Below are positions 47,601-59,600 of a stretch of DNA of 64,000 nt, in pieces. The stretch comes from Styela clava. Lineage: Eukaryota; Chordata; Ascidiacea; Stolidobranchia; Styelidae. The stretch spans positions 248,001 through 312,000 of the forward strand of contig NC_135250.1 of NCBI RefSeq assembly GCF_964204865.1. The letters run 5' to 3'. The notes beneath the pieces are model-generated. The model saw nothing but the letters and a program-made list of their open reading frames with translations. It ran no database searches and was not told the DNA's origin. A program made the position numbers and the translations under genes. Every line of letters begins with the position of its first letter. Position 1 is the stretch's first letter.

Positions 47601-50600
47601 GGGACCTCCTGAAGTATACGCTCTAAGATGGCGCACAACCTGAATTCAGGTTGTGTACCAGGTTAGGGTTCAGGTTATGCGACATCTTGGTGCGCATACT
47701 TCAGGAGTACCGGATTGTGGATGAATTATAGGATTTTCATATTTACCACAGGAAGGAGTCCGGTGAGACGGCCTGATCATATGACAAATCCCAGTAACAA
47801 ATTCATTCAATACAACATGTAACAAATCCATATAAGGCAGGGTTTCCCAAACTGTTGTCCGCGGACCCCTGTGCAGGCATTACTGACTGCTCCCATGTGG
47901 TACATAGGAAAAATCTATTCGTTGGTAGGTGGCGAAAATGCTGCCTTACACATGTAAATCATTTCCCAACCTGGCGTCCGTCCCAATGTTTGTAATGACT
48001 GTACTAGGGGGTCTGCAACAATGTGGAAAGGGTCTGATTGATCTTTATTAATTGATTCGAAGCCATTGCATTTATTTGGTTTAGCGTTGCAAACAAATAT
48101 CCATTGCTGTCAGAAAAGACAATCAAAATTGTATTGCCTTTTGCAACAACCTTCATGTGTGAGGCAGCATTTTCAGCACTTACAATGATGATGACAAAAT
48201 ACAGGTCAATACTTGCTGTAGAGTCGGACCTGATGTAGGTTATGGAAATAGTTACTTATTTCAGATACATGGAGTTGAGAGTGGAGCATGTTACTATTTT
48301 CACAGAGCTTCCATGAAGAATAGCTCTTACTTATGGCTTGACCAGGGCTTTGGAACCGAAGTAAACTCATAACCGACTCTCGACTTCGAGCAGAAAATAC
48401 AGGGTGGTATCAAACTCCTATTCCAGCTCCGAACTCTATAAAAATCCAATACACAATCTCGACTAAATGAAGTTTGAATACACGGCTTTTTCTCATCGTT
48501 GTAGTGCTGTCTTTGTTCGACTTGTAACGAGTATTTTTGCACACTTTGCATCATGATTATGACATCATCAATTACGTATGTGTCATCTCAATTAACTTAT
48601 ACATTTTATTTCAATATAAGAATTTTCTTAATTACAGTATTTTATTTCTCACGCATTATAACTATGACTTCATCGATTACGTATACGTCATCTCAATGAA
48701 CTTACCAACCACAATGCATGGGCTGCAGCTTTCGTTTCCCCAGGCGGCACCACCAAGGGAGTTACAACAATCCTCGCCTGTTGTTATTCTGAAGCTATCT
48801 GAGCAAGTATCGTTCTCGTATGATTTCCAACATTTTTGCAGCAGGGCTAAAATATAATTGAAAAGTTATCGTCAGTGATATGACTATCCCTCAGAAAAGC
48901 CCTCCTTTGCCTGTTTCAGAATATTGTGTATTTAACTTGGGTTATGTAGTAACCCTTCATTTTCGTTTGAACGGATTCGAATAATGTTTGATCTCATACC
49001 CACGCCCTATTCCAACAAAACGTCCTGTATTACGGAAACTTCTGAGTTAAAATCATGAACAAACGAAAGTTCAAGTGTAAATAAACAAACTATGCCATAT
49101 TCATAAAAGTGATCAATAGTTTTATAGATTCTGTTAACAAGTGTCGTCATCAACATTCTGTCCAAATAGGATAACTTGGTTCTAATACTATTTCTTTAAC
49201 TGACCAATGAGAGCACAGTATGATTGTATGGCATTGTGGGTAACCCACTGGAGATTCTGTTTTCTAGATCACCCTGTATTTTCAAATCCGACATGGCATG
49301 GCAACGGGACACAAAGACGTGGTTGCTCATTCTAACAACACAGCAATGAAATGAATATGCGGTTTCAAGTGATAACAGATGTAAGATTATGTTGGTAAGC
49401 CAATAATTACCTGTTGTCTCAGGTTTTCCGCCTGTACTTCCGGTTTTGCCAAGTGGGCAAAGTTTATCGAATTCTGCAGTTCCTACTAGCGGGCATCCTT
49501 CACATGGGTTAGAGTCATGACGCCAGCCTTGTCCCACGGTGCAGCAACAATCAGGCTTTTGCATAACGGCACCGAAAGTTGGGTTGCTACATTCGTTTGT
49601 GCTCTCTTCGAAATTGTGAAAGCAAGTTCCAACACGAAGATCTGAAAATAAAAGTATGCAAGTTTTTGACTTGCAGATTTGCTGGGTTTGTCTGAGAAAC
49701 CATTGTGGCTTAGACATTCCCATCGTTACTCCTCACCCAAGTTTCGGAAAAAGAGAAAAATGCTAAAGCATATGGCCCAAGTTGGTCAACTGCCTGATTT
49801 TGTTAAATAAACTTCCATCTAAAAATGTTCTTACCTTGACAAACAGTCCCCGTCTTATCCAATGTAAGATGTTCTGGGCAGACAGGATCAAAATGGCCGT
49901 GAGAAACTGAGATTTCAAAGCAGGTATCGGTAGCAACATCGTACGTGAATCCTTCCGGGCAGCTCAGTTCTGCGAATAAAATGAAGTATAGGATTTGTAA
50001 CAAATTAACCAATAATTTGGATAATGGAAGTCAAATTCTATATAATAATTGACGTAATCGAAATATTGAAGAGATCTTTCTAGTCTTTCTCGTGTATGAG
50101 AAAATGGATATTTTCCCATGTCGGGTGACCCATAAACAACCGAAATATTGAAGAGATCTTTCTAGATCATTCGAAATATTGAGTCTAGATCTTTCTCGTG
50201 TATGGGGAAAATAGATATTTCCCATGTCAGGTAACCTATAAACAAGTGTAATTATTGTAAGAAGGGTACCGAACATTCTAGATATGAGCAAAAATTGCTC
50301 CGTGGGAAACGAGATTTTTGGATAATAAAGAAAGGTACCGTTTTTGGCGAGCGAGATGAAAAAGATGTTACCGTTTAAATAGACATTTGATCGTGGTTTT
50401 CACGGCTTTTTCTATTTCAATTCGTTCGATACAACAATGCTAATTCATCACCGACTTGGTTTTCACGGCTTTTCTGTTTCAATTCGTTCTATACAACAAT
50501 GCTGATTCATCACCGACTTGGTTTTCACGATTGTGAGTGTGTTTTATTGTAAGTAAATTTATTGTGATAATTATCCGTGGAAATAAAAATCTTTACAGGC

Positions 50601-53600
50601 AAATTGGTCGATCCTTACTGTTATATAAAATTAACAGATATCTCAATTTGAACACGTAACCTACTATATATTCTGTTTTTGGAGTCAGATACTTCTCTAA
50701 TTCGCTTAATTAGAAAGCAAAGACAGCAGAAGTTACATTGGTGACCCCCGACGTCGGGATTATTATGGATCGTCAACAATCGTAGTCATTTTATTCTATT
50801 AACTATTCTGTGTGATTAATCAACTGTTGACCTGGTTTGTAATATCTCCTTACAATTTTGTACCTGTTATCGATAGTAGTAATAAAATATTGTTGTTGTA
50901 ATTTTGTACCTGGTTTTACTTAAGTGTGTATAAGGTTGTATGGTATATTGATTATTGGGTAAATAAATGTCCAAATTACAAAAAATGTTTACGCGAAGCA
51001 AAGCTCGTAAATCAGAACAATCATGTGTAAATCCATATCAATTAACACATATTACGCCTGAAATACCAAAACGTCGAGATATTGAAGACGAAACAGAGTT
51101 TGGACTTGAAAATTTGAATATTTCTGAATCAAATTCAATTGAACGTGAAGATGACAATTGTAATTGGCAAAGTTCGTCCCCAAGGGAAACAAAACCTGTT
51201 GTTGATATGGAGCTTACGCAGTGCGAGGATTTGGGAGGTGATTCTGGACAGAGAATAACTTTTCAATTGCCGTCGGTTAGGAAATTTAATGACACAAACA
51301 ACCCATTTTTGACCAATAAAGATAGAGTAGAAGATTCCGGACCGAATTACGGCATAAATTCCAGAATCTCTCAGATAACTGAACCTAGAACAATATTGTA
51401 TGAAAAGCATAGAATTCCCACGAGACCACTTTGGGAAAATTCGGTGAAAAATTGGATCTTTTTAACGGAAAACGAATTCGCTGAAAATCAAATAGTCAGC
51501 GATTCGCAAAAGAAAAACTATATACTAAGGTGTTTAAATTCTCCACAACTGGATCTTGTCAGGGCAAGGAAGCCGCTCGATGAACATAATAATAATTATG
51601 AAAAACTGAAACAAATTTTGGATGGACAATGGACGAAATAGAGACGCGCGAAGCAAAAACAGCGGTCGTCAAGGACAACGACGCAGCGAAGCGTATAACG
51701 TCATCCGAACCACAGACGCACGAAACCGGTGCAGCGAATAAATCAGTCGACGCAATGACGCACGTAACGTCAGCCGACGCAAGCAGACAGCAGACGCAAG
51801 GAACCGGTGAAGCGTGTAAAACCGTTGACGCGATGTCTGACATAACGCCATCTGAGCAACGTAACCGCGGAACTGATAATACGTGTGGAGTAGAGAATAA
51901 ATCTGTGATAGAAAATGGAAATGTTCTAGAAAATAAAACTGTAAATATTATTTATCAACAACAAGATGCCATTCCTTTAACGGAAATAGCTAAAGAGCAA
52001 GAAAACTGTAAAGAAATACAAAGTTTAAAAGCAAACTCTGGCCATTCACTCAAGCTTGCAGAAATAGCCATAGACAACATGGGTGGAGTTATTCTATGTG
52101 ACGTATCCTTGGAACATAAGAAAGCTAGACCTATAATACCCAAGATTTTACGTAGGAGAATTTTCGACAAAATACATGACCTTTGTCATCCAGGTATTAA
52201 AAGCACCAATAATTTAATTTCAGAACGTTACGTATGGCCACAAATGCATGCAGATATTACAAATTATGTGAAATCTTGTTTGAAATGTCAGAAAAACAGG
52301 ATCTTTAGACACACTGTATCCCAACTGTCATCTATTCCTATTCCTAATGAAAGATTTTCAGAGGTTCAAATAGATATTGTTGGACCATTTGTACCAAGCA
52401 AAGGTTTTACTTATATTTTTACTATGATTGACCGTACCACACGTTGGATAGAGGCGATCCCGATATGTGATCTGACCGCCTCAACTCTTATAGATACATT
52501 TTTATTGCATTGGGTTGCCAGATTTGGGTGTCCAACTCTCCTTAAGAGTGACAATTACTCCTCTTTCAGAAGTAAAAATTGGGCTCAATTTATGAATTTT
52601 TTAGGAATAAAACATAAATTTTCATTGCCATATATGCCGCAGGGAAACGGACAAATAGAACGATTTCATAGAAAATTGAAACTTGGTTTGAAGTGTCAGG
52701 AAAACCCTAGTGAATGGTCATCAAACTTGGGATACGTCCTTTTAGGTTTGAGGTCCATTCCGAAATTAAACGGATTTTCATTGTCCGAACTTGCATATGG
52801 GAGAACACTGAGACTCCCTGGAGAATTAGTGGAAAGTTCTGACATAACCCAAGATTTTGACCCTTACAGTTATGTTTCTAAATTAAAACGTTTTTTTGGA
52901 AATTTTAAAGCTCTTCCAACAAGAAAGAAATTAAGGTCTAATGTATATATTCCACCAAAGTTGTTCACTTGTAGTCATGTGTTTCAACGAATAGATCACG
53001 TAAAAAAGTCTTTGCAACCCAACTATCAGGGGCCATATGAAGTGATATTTCGAAATAAGACTGCTTTCACTATAAAAAAAAATAAGGGTATAGAACGAGT
53101 TTCTATTAACCAATTAAAACCTGCTGAAATTACTATTTTTGAAACAGATAAGGAAGAACGTCCTGAACAAAAACATGGCGTGGAAAACCAAAATTTTCTC
53201 ACTGAAATTGAAAAACCACCAATAAAAACAGTAATTACTCCCAAGAATAACAATGAATCTTTTATTTCAGAATTCACGAGTCCAACGACAAAGGACATCC
53301 TATGGAAGAAGGAGAACCAGCCCAAGACCAGATACGGCCGGACAGTACGTCCGCCAGACCGGTATGGACAGGCAGAGACGGAAGTCTAGAGGAAAAGGAA
53401 GAGGAAAATTCGGACAATGACGAAATAACCCGGACCGACAAATCCGATAGAGAAATCATTTATTTGAAACGTGGCAGGATGGTGGGACAAGAATTTTATC
53501 AAGAATTCAGGTATTTATCCATTATACTATTACTTCTAGTTTTTATGCAATTACCATGGCTATGTTTTGGAAATCCAGAGGTTCATGGCTATATCTGCCA

Positions 53601-56600
53601 AAATGACAAAATCAATCAAGAGTACGACATATCGGATGATAAGTCTTGCAAACAGCACAAATCCGAACATATAGTGAAATGTCAAGCTAAAGTCTATCAC
53701 GCACCTAAATTGCATACTAAAATTCCAATTAGAGCTTGCCAAACTAGTATAACTGAATGGAAAAGTCACTTTTATTTCTTTGGAGCTAAGACTCACTTTA
53801 CTAAAATAAAATCAGGAGTACCTTCGTCCGAACAAAATTGCAGAAACTGGTTTAAGACTCACGAATCGAATCAATTCGGTAAGTTTGTTCAGAAAACCAA
53901 TGATCTATCAACTATAAATGGCCTACAACTGATTTCGGAACAACTGAAAATATTGCCCTAATAACATCCTATGTAATGTATGACCATCTAAACTCAAAAA
54001 TTATTTTTCCTCTAGCTGACAGCGCAAATTGCTCTGTAAATCAATCCTCCTGCCAAATTGGTAGTTATACACTTTTATTTGACGATGCAAAATTCGAAAA
54101 ATGTCCAAACAAAGCGGAGGAAATAAACTCTTCGCTAACTGCACATGTAAACAACACTAATTACATATATGCTGTAGAACTAAACGATTTACATATGACC
54201 TTTCATTCCTTTTCAGTGTGTAACGAATTAACGACTGATTGCTTTGGCAGTATTTTCTGCCTTGAAAACGAACTTTTGGTTCAAGTCAAGAATTGTAGTT
54301 TATTAAAGAAAGTCAACGTGTTACGTGAGTTTGCTGATCACGCAGACATTTCGACGGCATTAACGTTGATGATACAAAATGTCGCAGACTCACAAACCGC
54401 TCTGTCCGCGAAATTACAGAGCCAAATCTTTAAATTGGAATGTGAGACCGAACGAATATTATCTAAAATTTATAGAGTTTTAGCGAAAACGTACCCGTCG
54501 GATGTGTTGAACGAAATTTTGGGAACAAATAATCTCTTTGCGGTTAACAGAGGCGACGTGCTGGGCACCCTTTTGTGTCAACCCATAAAAGCGAGTCTCT
54601 TAAATAGTCTAATATTACCTAACGAGTTATATTCTACTCGTCCCTTAGTTAACTATACTGATAACACTAACACTACAGTTATCGCCCAATACTTGTCTTC
54701 GGGAAGAATTCTTCCAGGTATAAACTTTTATAGTACCGAACCACAGGAGTTCGTTACCTTTAAAATGAATAACATTTATTATAGCTATCAAAAGGGAATT
54801 CTACAAAACAAAACCACAAACCCAAAGAAAATTCACCCTTACCTAACAACTAAGAAAATAAATCCTTACAATACAAATTATCTTACTTCATTGTCAAAAT
54901 TTTTCAAGAACGACGTACCGCGTTCTAACGACATAGATTCAATGCTAATGTCCATAAGCCAGAATTCCATATTTACTAAAAGTCTAATTGACTATGCCAA
55001 TTCTTTTAATGACGAACAGGAAACAACTAGTGCTAATCCTGCACTTCCCCTGAAAATACTAGCTAAACATATTAAAAAAATATTGATATCTTTTCTTAGT
55101 GGAATAGGCAATAAATTCCTTGCCATTGTAATACTGATCGGGCTAATTCTGTCTATTATTTTTGCTTACGGCAGGACTGTAACTTTGGCTGGAAGTGGAA
55201 TCCGAAGTTCTGTCGGGAGAAGAATAAGGGATAGAATTTTTGGGGGGCGTCCCTCTCCTCCCGACAGACGTACAAGCACTCCGAGAGAACAGGAAGGCCC
55301 CAGATATCGACGTACCCGCTTCCGTGAACCGAACGGAAATCATTCCAGACGTACGCATGTCCACCACCAACCGAGAGTCACGCGTACCCCAGTAAGGGAT
55401 AGATGGGACCGTCTCTGGTCGTCCCGTGGCGGAGCCAGAAGCCGAACCCCCATCGGCCAATCATCCACAGCTCGTCCTATGGCACCGATGCAAAGAGCTC
55501 CCCCAGCAAACGAGAGGGCCAATGCTATGCAACACCTCAGAAGCAATGGTGGAAATGTCGAGGTCATAAATCTCGTGTCGGATAGCGGAAGCGAATAAAT
55601 AAAAATTTATAGCGCTCGCGGCGATAAACAAAACTTATGACCTGATAAAAGACAATGACAGGTTACATAATCAAGAAATTATAATCAAGAAAATAAATAC
55701 CTTTTTTTAACATTTTTTTTTTTTGATCCAAAGGCTCACAAGTTTTTTAAGCCTTATTTTTTTTCCCTCAATCATTTTTTTCAACCAATGATTCCCCAAA
55801 TGGAGTACTCCAATCATTTTTTTGTTTTCTCCACCAAGTTTTATCTCCAAATAAAGTGCACAAAGTTTTCACAAAAGTTATCTTAATTCTTTCCGCAGTT
55901 TATTGAATTTATGAGATTAATAGGAAATATCACGGTACCGATGTCTCAAAATTAATTTTATTGTTGCATTCTTTTATTGGTTTTACAACGCTCGTCTATT
56001 TGTTGTATTTTTCAAATTTCATGACAAATTATTGTGTTTTACATCTAAATCTTTCCCCCCCCCCCCATTTTTATTGCAAATGGTACAGACAATTAAATGT
56101 AGAATGAGTAGTAACAATACTAGTTGCAATCACTGAAACGTAAAGACCTACCTAGTTGCAATCACTGAAACGTAACGACCTACCAAAAAGCCTTATGTTT
56201 AATAAGGTTTAACACTGATAACGTAAAGACCTACAATACAGTCATATTGTAAGATTTTTTTGTTTTTGGGAATCAATAAACCATCTTTTCTTCATTTTTT
56301 AAAGTCATTATCGCCTAATTTATCTAATAGTAAATCGTACATTAAACAAGTGCTCACAATTTTGAAAGTCGTGTAGGTGAGAAGAAGGTATAATAATACC
56401 ATTACTGTTTCACTGAATTGCACAATTCAAATGCCTTTCACAATACAAATGTCTCATCCTTATATTTTGAAAAGACCCCAAGTCAGAATCATAATAAATG
56501 GGGCTACAATGAGTTCTTAAGTTGTATGTTTTTAATTCTTGCATGTATAATTAGTGCTCAAATTTCATGTTTTTCTTCTTGTATATAAATCTTTCAATTG

Positions 56601-59600
56601 CCATTTTAAATAACCAAAATTAAGGAATTTGTCTTGTCGTTTCTGAGTCTTATGTCTTATTGATTAATTACACTCGACCATTTTTTCTTGCTCTTCGTAG
56701 TGGATGTTTTGCTCTTCATCCGACAGTTTTCGAACAAATTACTTTGACATTTCAAATTGCCATCTTCAAAAGTTACGAGATTTGATTACTGTCATGATAA
56801 TTTCGATTTCATCCTTATATTTCTACAATTATCGGTTAATTTTTAATATGTGCTTTTAAAATATTTCACTTGTGGTGCCAGGAATGTGTAACAAATTAAC
56901 CAATAATTTGGATAATGGAAGTCAAATTCTATATAATAATTGACGTAATCGAAATATTGAAGAGATCTTTCTAGTCTTTCTCGTGTATGAGAAAATGGAT
57001 ATTTTCCCATGTCGGGTGACCCATAAACAACCGAAATATTGAAGAGATCTTTCTAGATCATTCGAAATATTGTGTCTAGATCTTTCTCGTGTATGTGGAA
57101 AATGGATATTTCCCATGTCAGGTAACCTATAAACAAGTGTAATTATTGTAAGAAGGGTACCGAACATTCTAGATATGAGCAAAAATTGCTCCGTGGGAAA
57201 CGAGATTTTTGGATAATAAAGAAAGGTACCGTTTTTGGCGAGCGAGATGAAAAAGATGTTACCGTTTAAATAGACATTTGATCGTGGTTTTCACGGCTTT
57301 TTCTATTTCAATTCGTTCGATACAACAATGCTAATTCATCACCGACTTGGTTTTCACGGCTTTTCTGTTTCAATTCGTTCTATACAACAATGCTGATTCA
57401 TCACCGACTTGGTTTTCACGATTGTGAGTGTGTTTTATTGTAAGTAAATTTATTGTGATAATTATCCGTGGAAATAAAAATCTTTACAGGCAAATTGGTC
57501 AGATCCTTACTGTTATATAAAATTAACAGATATCTCAATTTGAACACGTAACCTACTATATATTCTGTTTTTGGAGTCAGATACTTATCTAATTCGCTTA
57601 ATTAGAAAGCAAAGACAGCAGAAGTTACAGATTCAACCTGAATTCAGGTTGTGTACCAGGTTAGGGTTCAGGTTATGCGACATCTTGGTGCGCATACTTC
57701 AGGAGTACCGGATTGTGGATGAATTATAGGATTTTCATATTTACCACAGGAAGGAGTCCGGTGAGACGGCCTGGTCATATGACAAATCCCAGTAACAAAT
57801 TCATTCAATACAACATGTAACAAATCCATGTAAGGCAGGGTTTCCCAAACTGGTGTCCGCGGACCCCCTGTGCTGTCATTACAGACTGCTCCCTTGTGGT
57901 AAATAGGAAAAATCTATTCGTTGGTTGGTGGTGACAATGCTGCCTCACACATGTACGGTAGATCATTTCCCAAATGGCTTGACCAGTGCTTTGGAACCGA
58001 AGAAAACTCACAACCGACTCTCGACTTTGAGCAGAAAATACCGAGTGGTATCAAATTCCTATTTCAGTTCTGAACTCCAATCCAGAATCTCGACTCAATG
58101 AAGTTTGGATACATTTGGCTTTTTCTCATCGTTGTAGCGCTGTCTCTGTTCGACTTGTGCCGAGTATTTTTGCACACTTTGCATTATATTTATGACGTCA
58201 TCAATTACGTATGTGTCATCTCAATTAACTTATACATTTTATTTCAGTATAAGAATTTACTAATTACAGTATTTTATTTCTCACGCATTATAACTATGAC
58301 GTCATCAATTACGTTTACGTCATCTCAATGAACTTACCAACCACAATGCATGGGCTGCAGCTTTCGTTTCCCCAGGCGGCACCACCAAATGAGTTACAAC
58401 AATCCTCGCCCGTCGTTATTCTGAAGTTATCTGAGCAAGTATCGTTCTCGTATGATTTCCAACATTTTTGCAACAGGGCTAAAATATAATTGAAAAGTTA
58501 TCGTAAGTAATATGACTATCCCTGAAGAAAGCCCTCCTTTGTTTCAGAATATTGTGTATTTAAATTGGGTTTTGTAGTAACTATTCATTTTCGTAAGAAC
58601 CGATTCGAATAATGTTTGATTCGATTTCTCAGCCCTATTCCCGACTCGTGAATCGATGCTCAGCAGTGTATGACATTTTCTCATATATGCAGGGTGTCCA
58701 TAAAAGCTTGACACATAATATAATTAGAAAGGTTTAGTTATGTAAACTAATATTATTTTCACTATTTAAATATTATAAATATTATTATTAATTTGTTTTA
58801 TTATTAATATTTCTAAATTCCATTTTTGTTATTATTTTAACTTTCTCGCAACCGGGAATTTGCTGAGGTCATGTAAAGATCATCAGTTGATAGAAAGTAC
58901 TTTACATAGGACTTACATGGACTGTATCAGGAAGACGTTTTTTGGTACTCTGGTAGTTTGTAAACCAAGATGGCGGATACCGAACGTAGTATGTGTACCA
59001 GGTTAGTGTTCGGTCATTGTTTTATTCCAGTTTTTCTTATTTTAGTTCTATTACGAGTTCGGGGACTGTCTGTGTTAGCCAAGTGACTCCGATGGTATTT
59101 GTACCTGAAATTATGGCCTAACCTGGTACACATACTACGTTCCGGTGTCCGCCATCTTGGTTCACATACTGCGGTAGTGCCCGTTTTTTGGTGACGTTCT
59201 GCATTAATTTTTTCTGAAATATTTTAGACATATTTTCCAAATTACTTCATGATTAGGTCCCAGCCTCCACATATATTGTTGAAGTTTTAAGTTTCTACCT
59301 TATCGAGTACATAAGGTTAGTTACTGTATGTTTCAATATTCTTCACCACGTATTGTTAATAGTGTATGTTATTTGCCTGGACAAAGGTCGATGCTCCAAT
59401 TCGTTTCCTTTATAATATTTTTCTCTCACCAAATATTACTCGTATTTATTGTTCTTTGTTTTGAGTGTATTTCGTTATCTTTTATTTGAATCAATTCGAT
59501 TGTGCAACTTAACAATATACGAACATCGGGCATTGCAATACATTGCGTTCTTATTGACTTCTGAAAGGGTCAGTTGGGGTTTTACTCCGCCAACGTGTGT

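Larger units (their letters stand above)
49996..57629 (+). mobile_element. Ty3/gypsy-type LTR retroelement with env, RT-less, 7.6 kb
   Basis: Direct LTRs TGTAAC...GTTACA (49996-50737 and 56887-57629) differ by about four substitutions and one indel. A GATT target duplication flanks the element (49992-49995, 57630-57633). Internal ORFs run gag-like, integrase, then envelope-like in two pieces. The protease, reverse transcriptase and RNase H that should lie between gag and integrase are absent: the gag-like ORF runs straight into the pre-integrase region. The element is antisense to the host gene and lies in its intron. Recent insertion with no polymerase suggests mobilisation in trans by a relative elsewhere in the genome. 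Confidence 0.92.
49208..58640. repeat. Segmental duplication, copy B, split by the retroelement
   Basis: It holds exons 5-7 of the fibrillin-like gene. Removing 49996-57629 leaves a segment collinear with copy A. TB-domain residues differ slightly between copies ([11 protein letters not shown] in [12 protein letters not shown] in B), and both copies keep all splice sites and open frames. Confidence 0.9.

Noticed and set aside
47730..47790. A short in-frame stretch ([14 protein letters not shown]) ending at a GTAAAT site, which could be an extra exon in both duplication copies
   Set aside because: The only nearby acceptor gives a 26-base exon with the wrong phase, and neighbouring exons already join in frame without it.
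53950..53980. Read-through or frameshifting as a programmed event joining the two envelope pieces
   Set aside because: No slippery heptamer or stable structure was evident; a simple frame-disrupting mutation is more economical.
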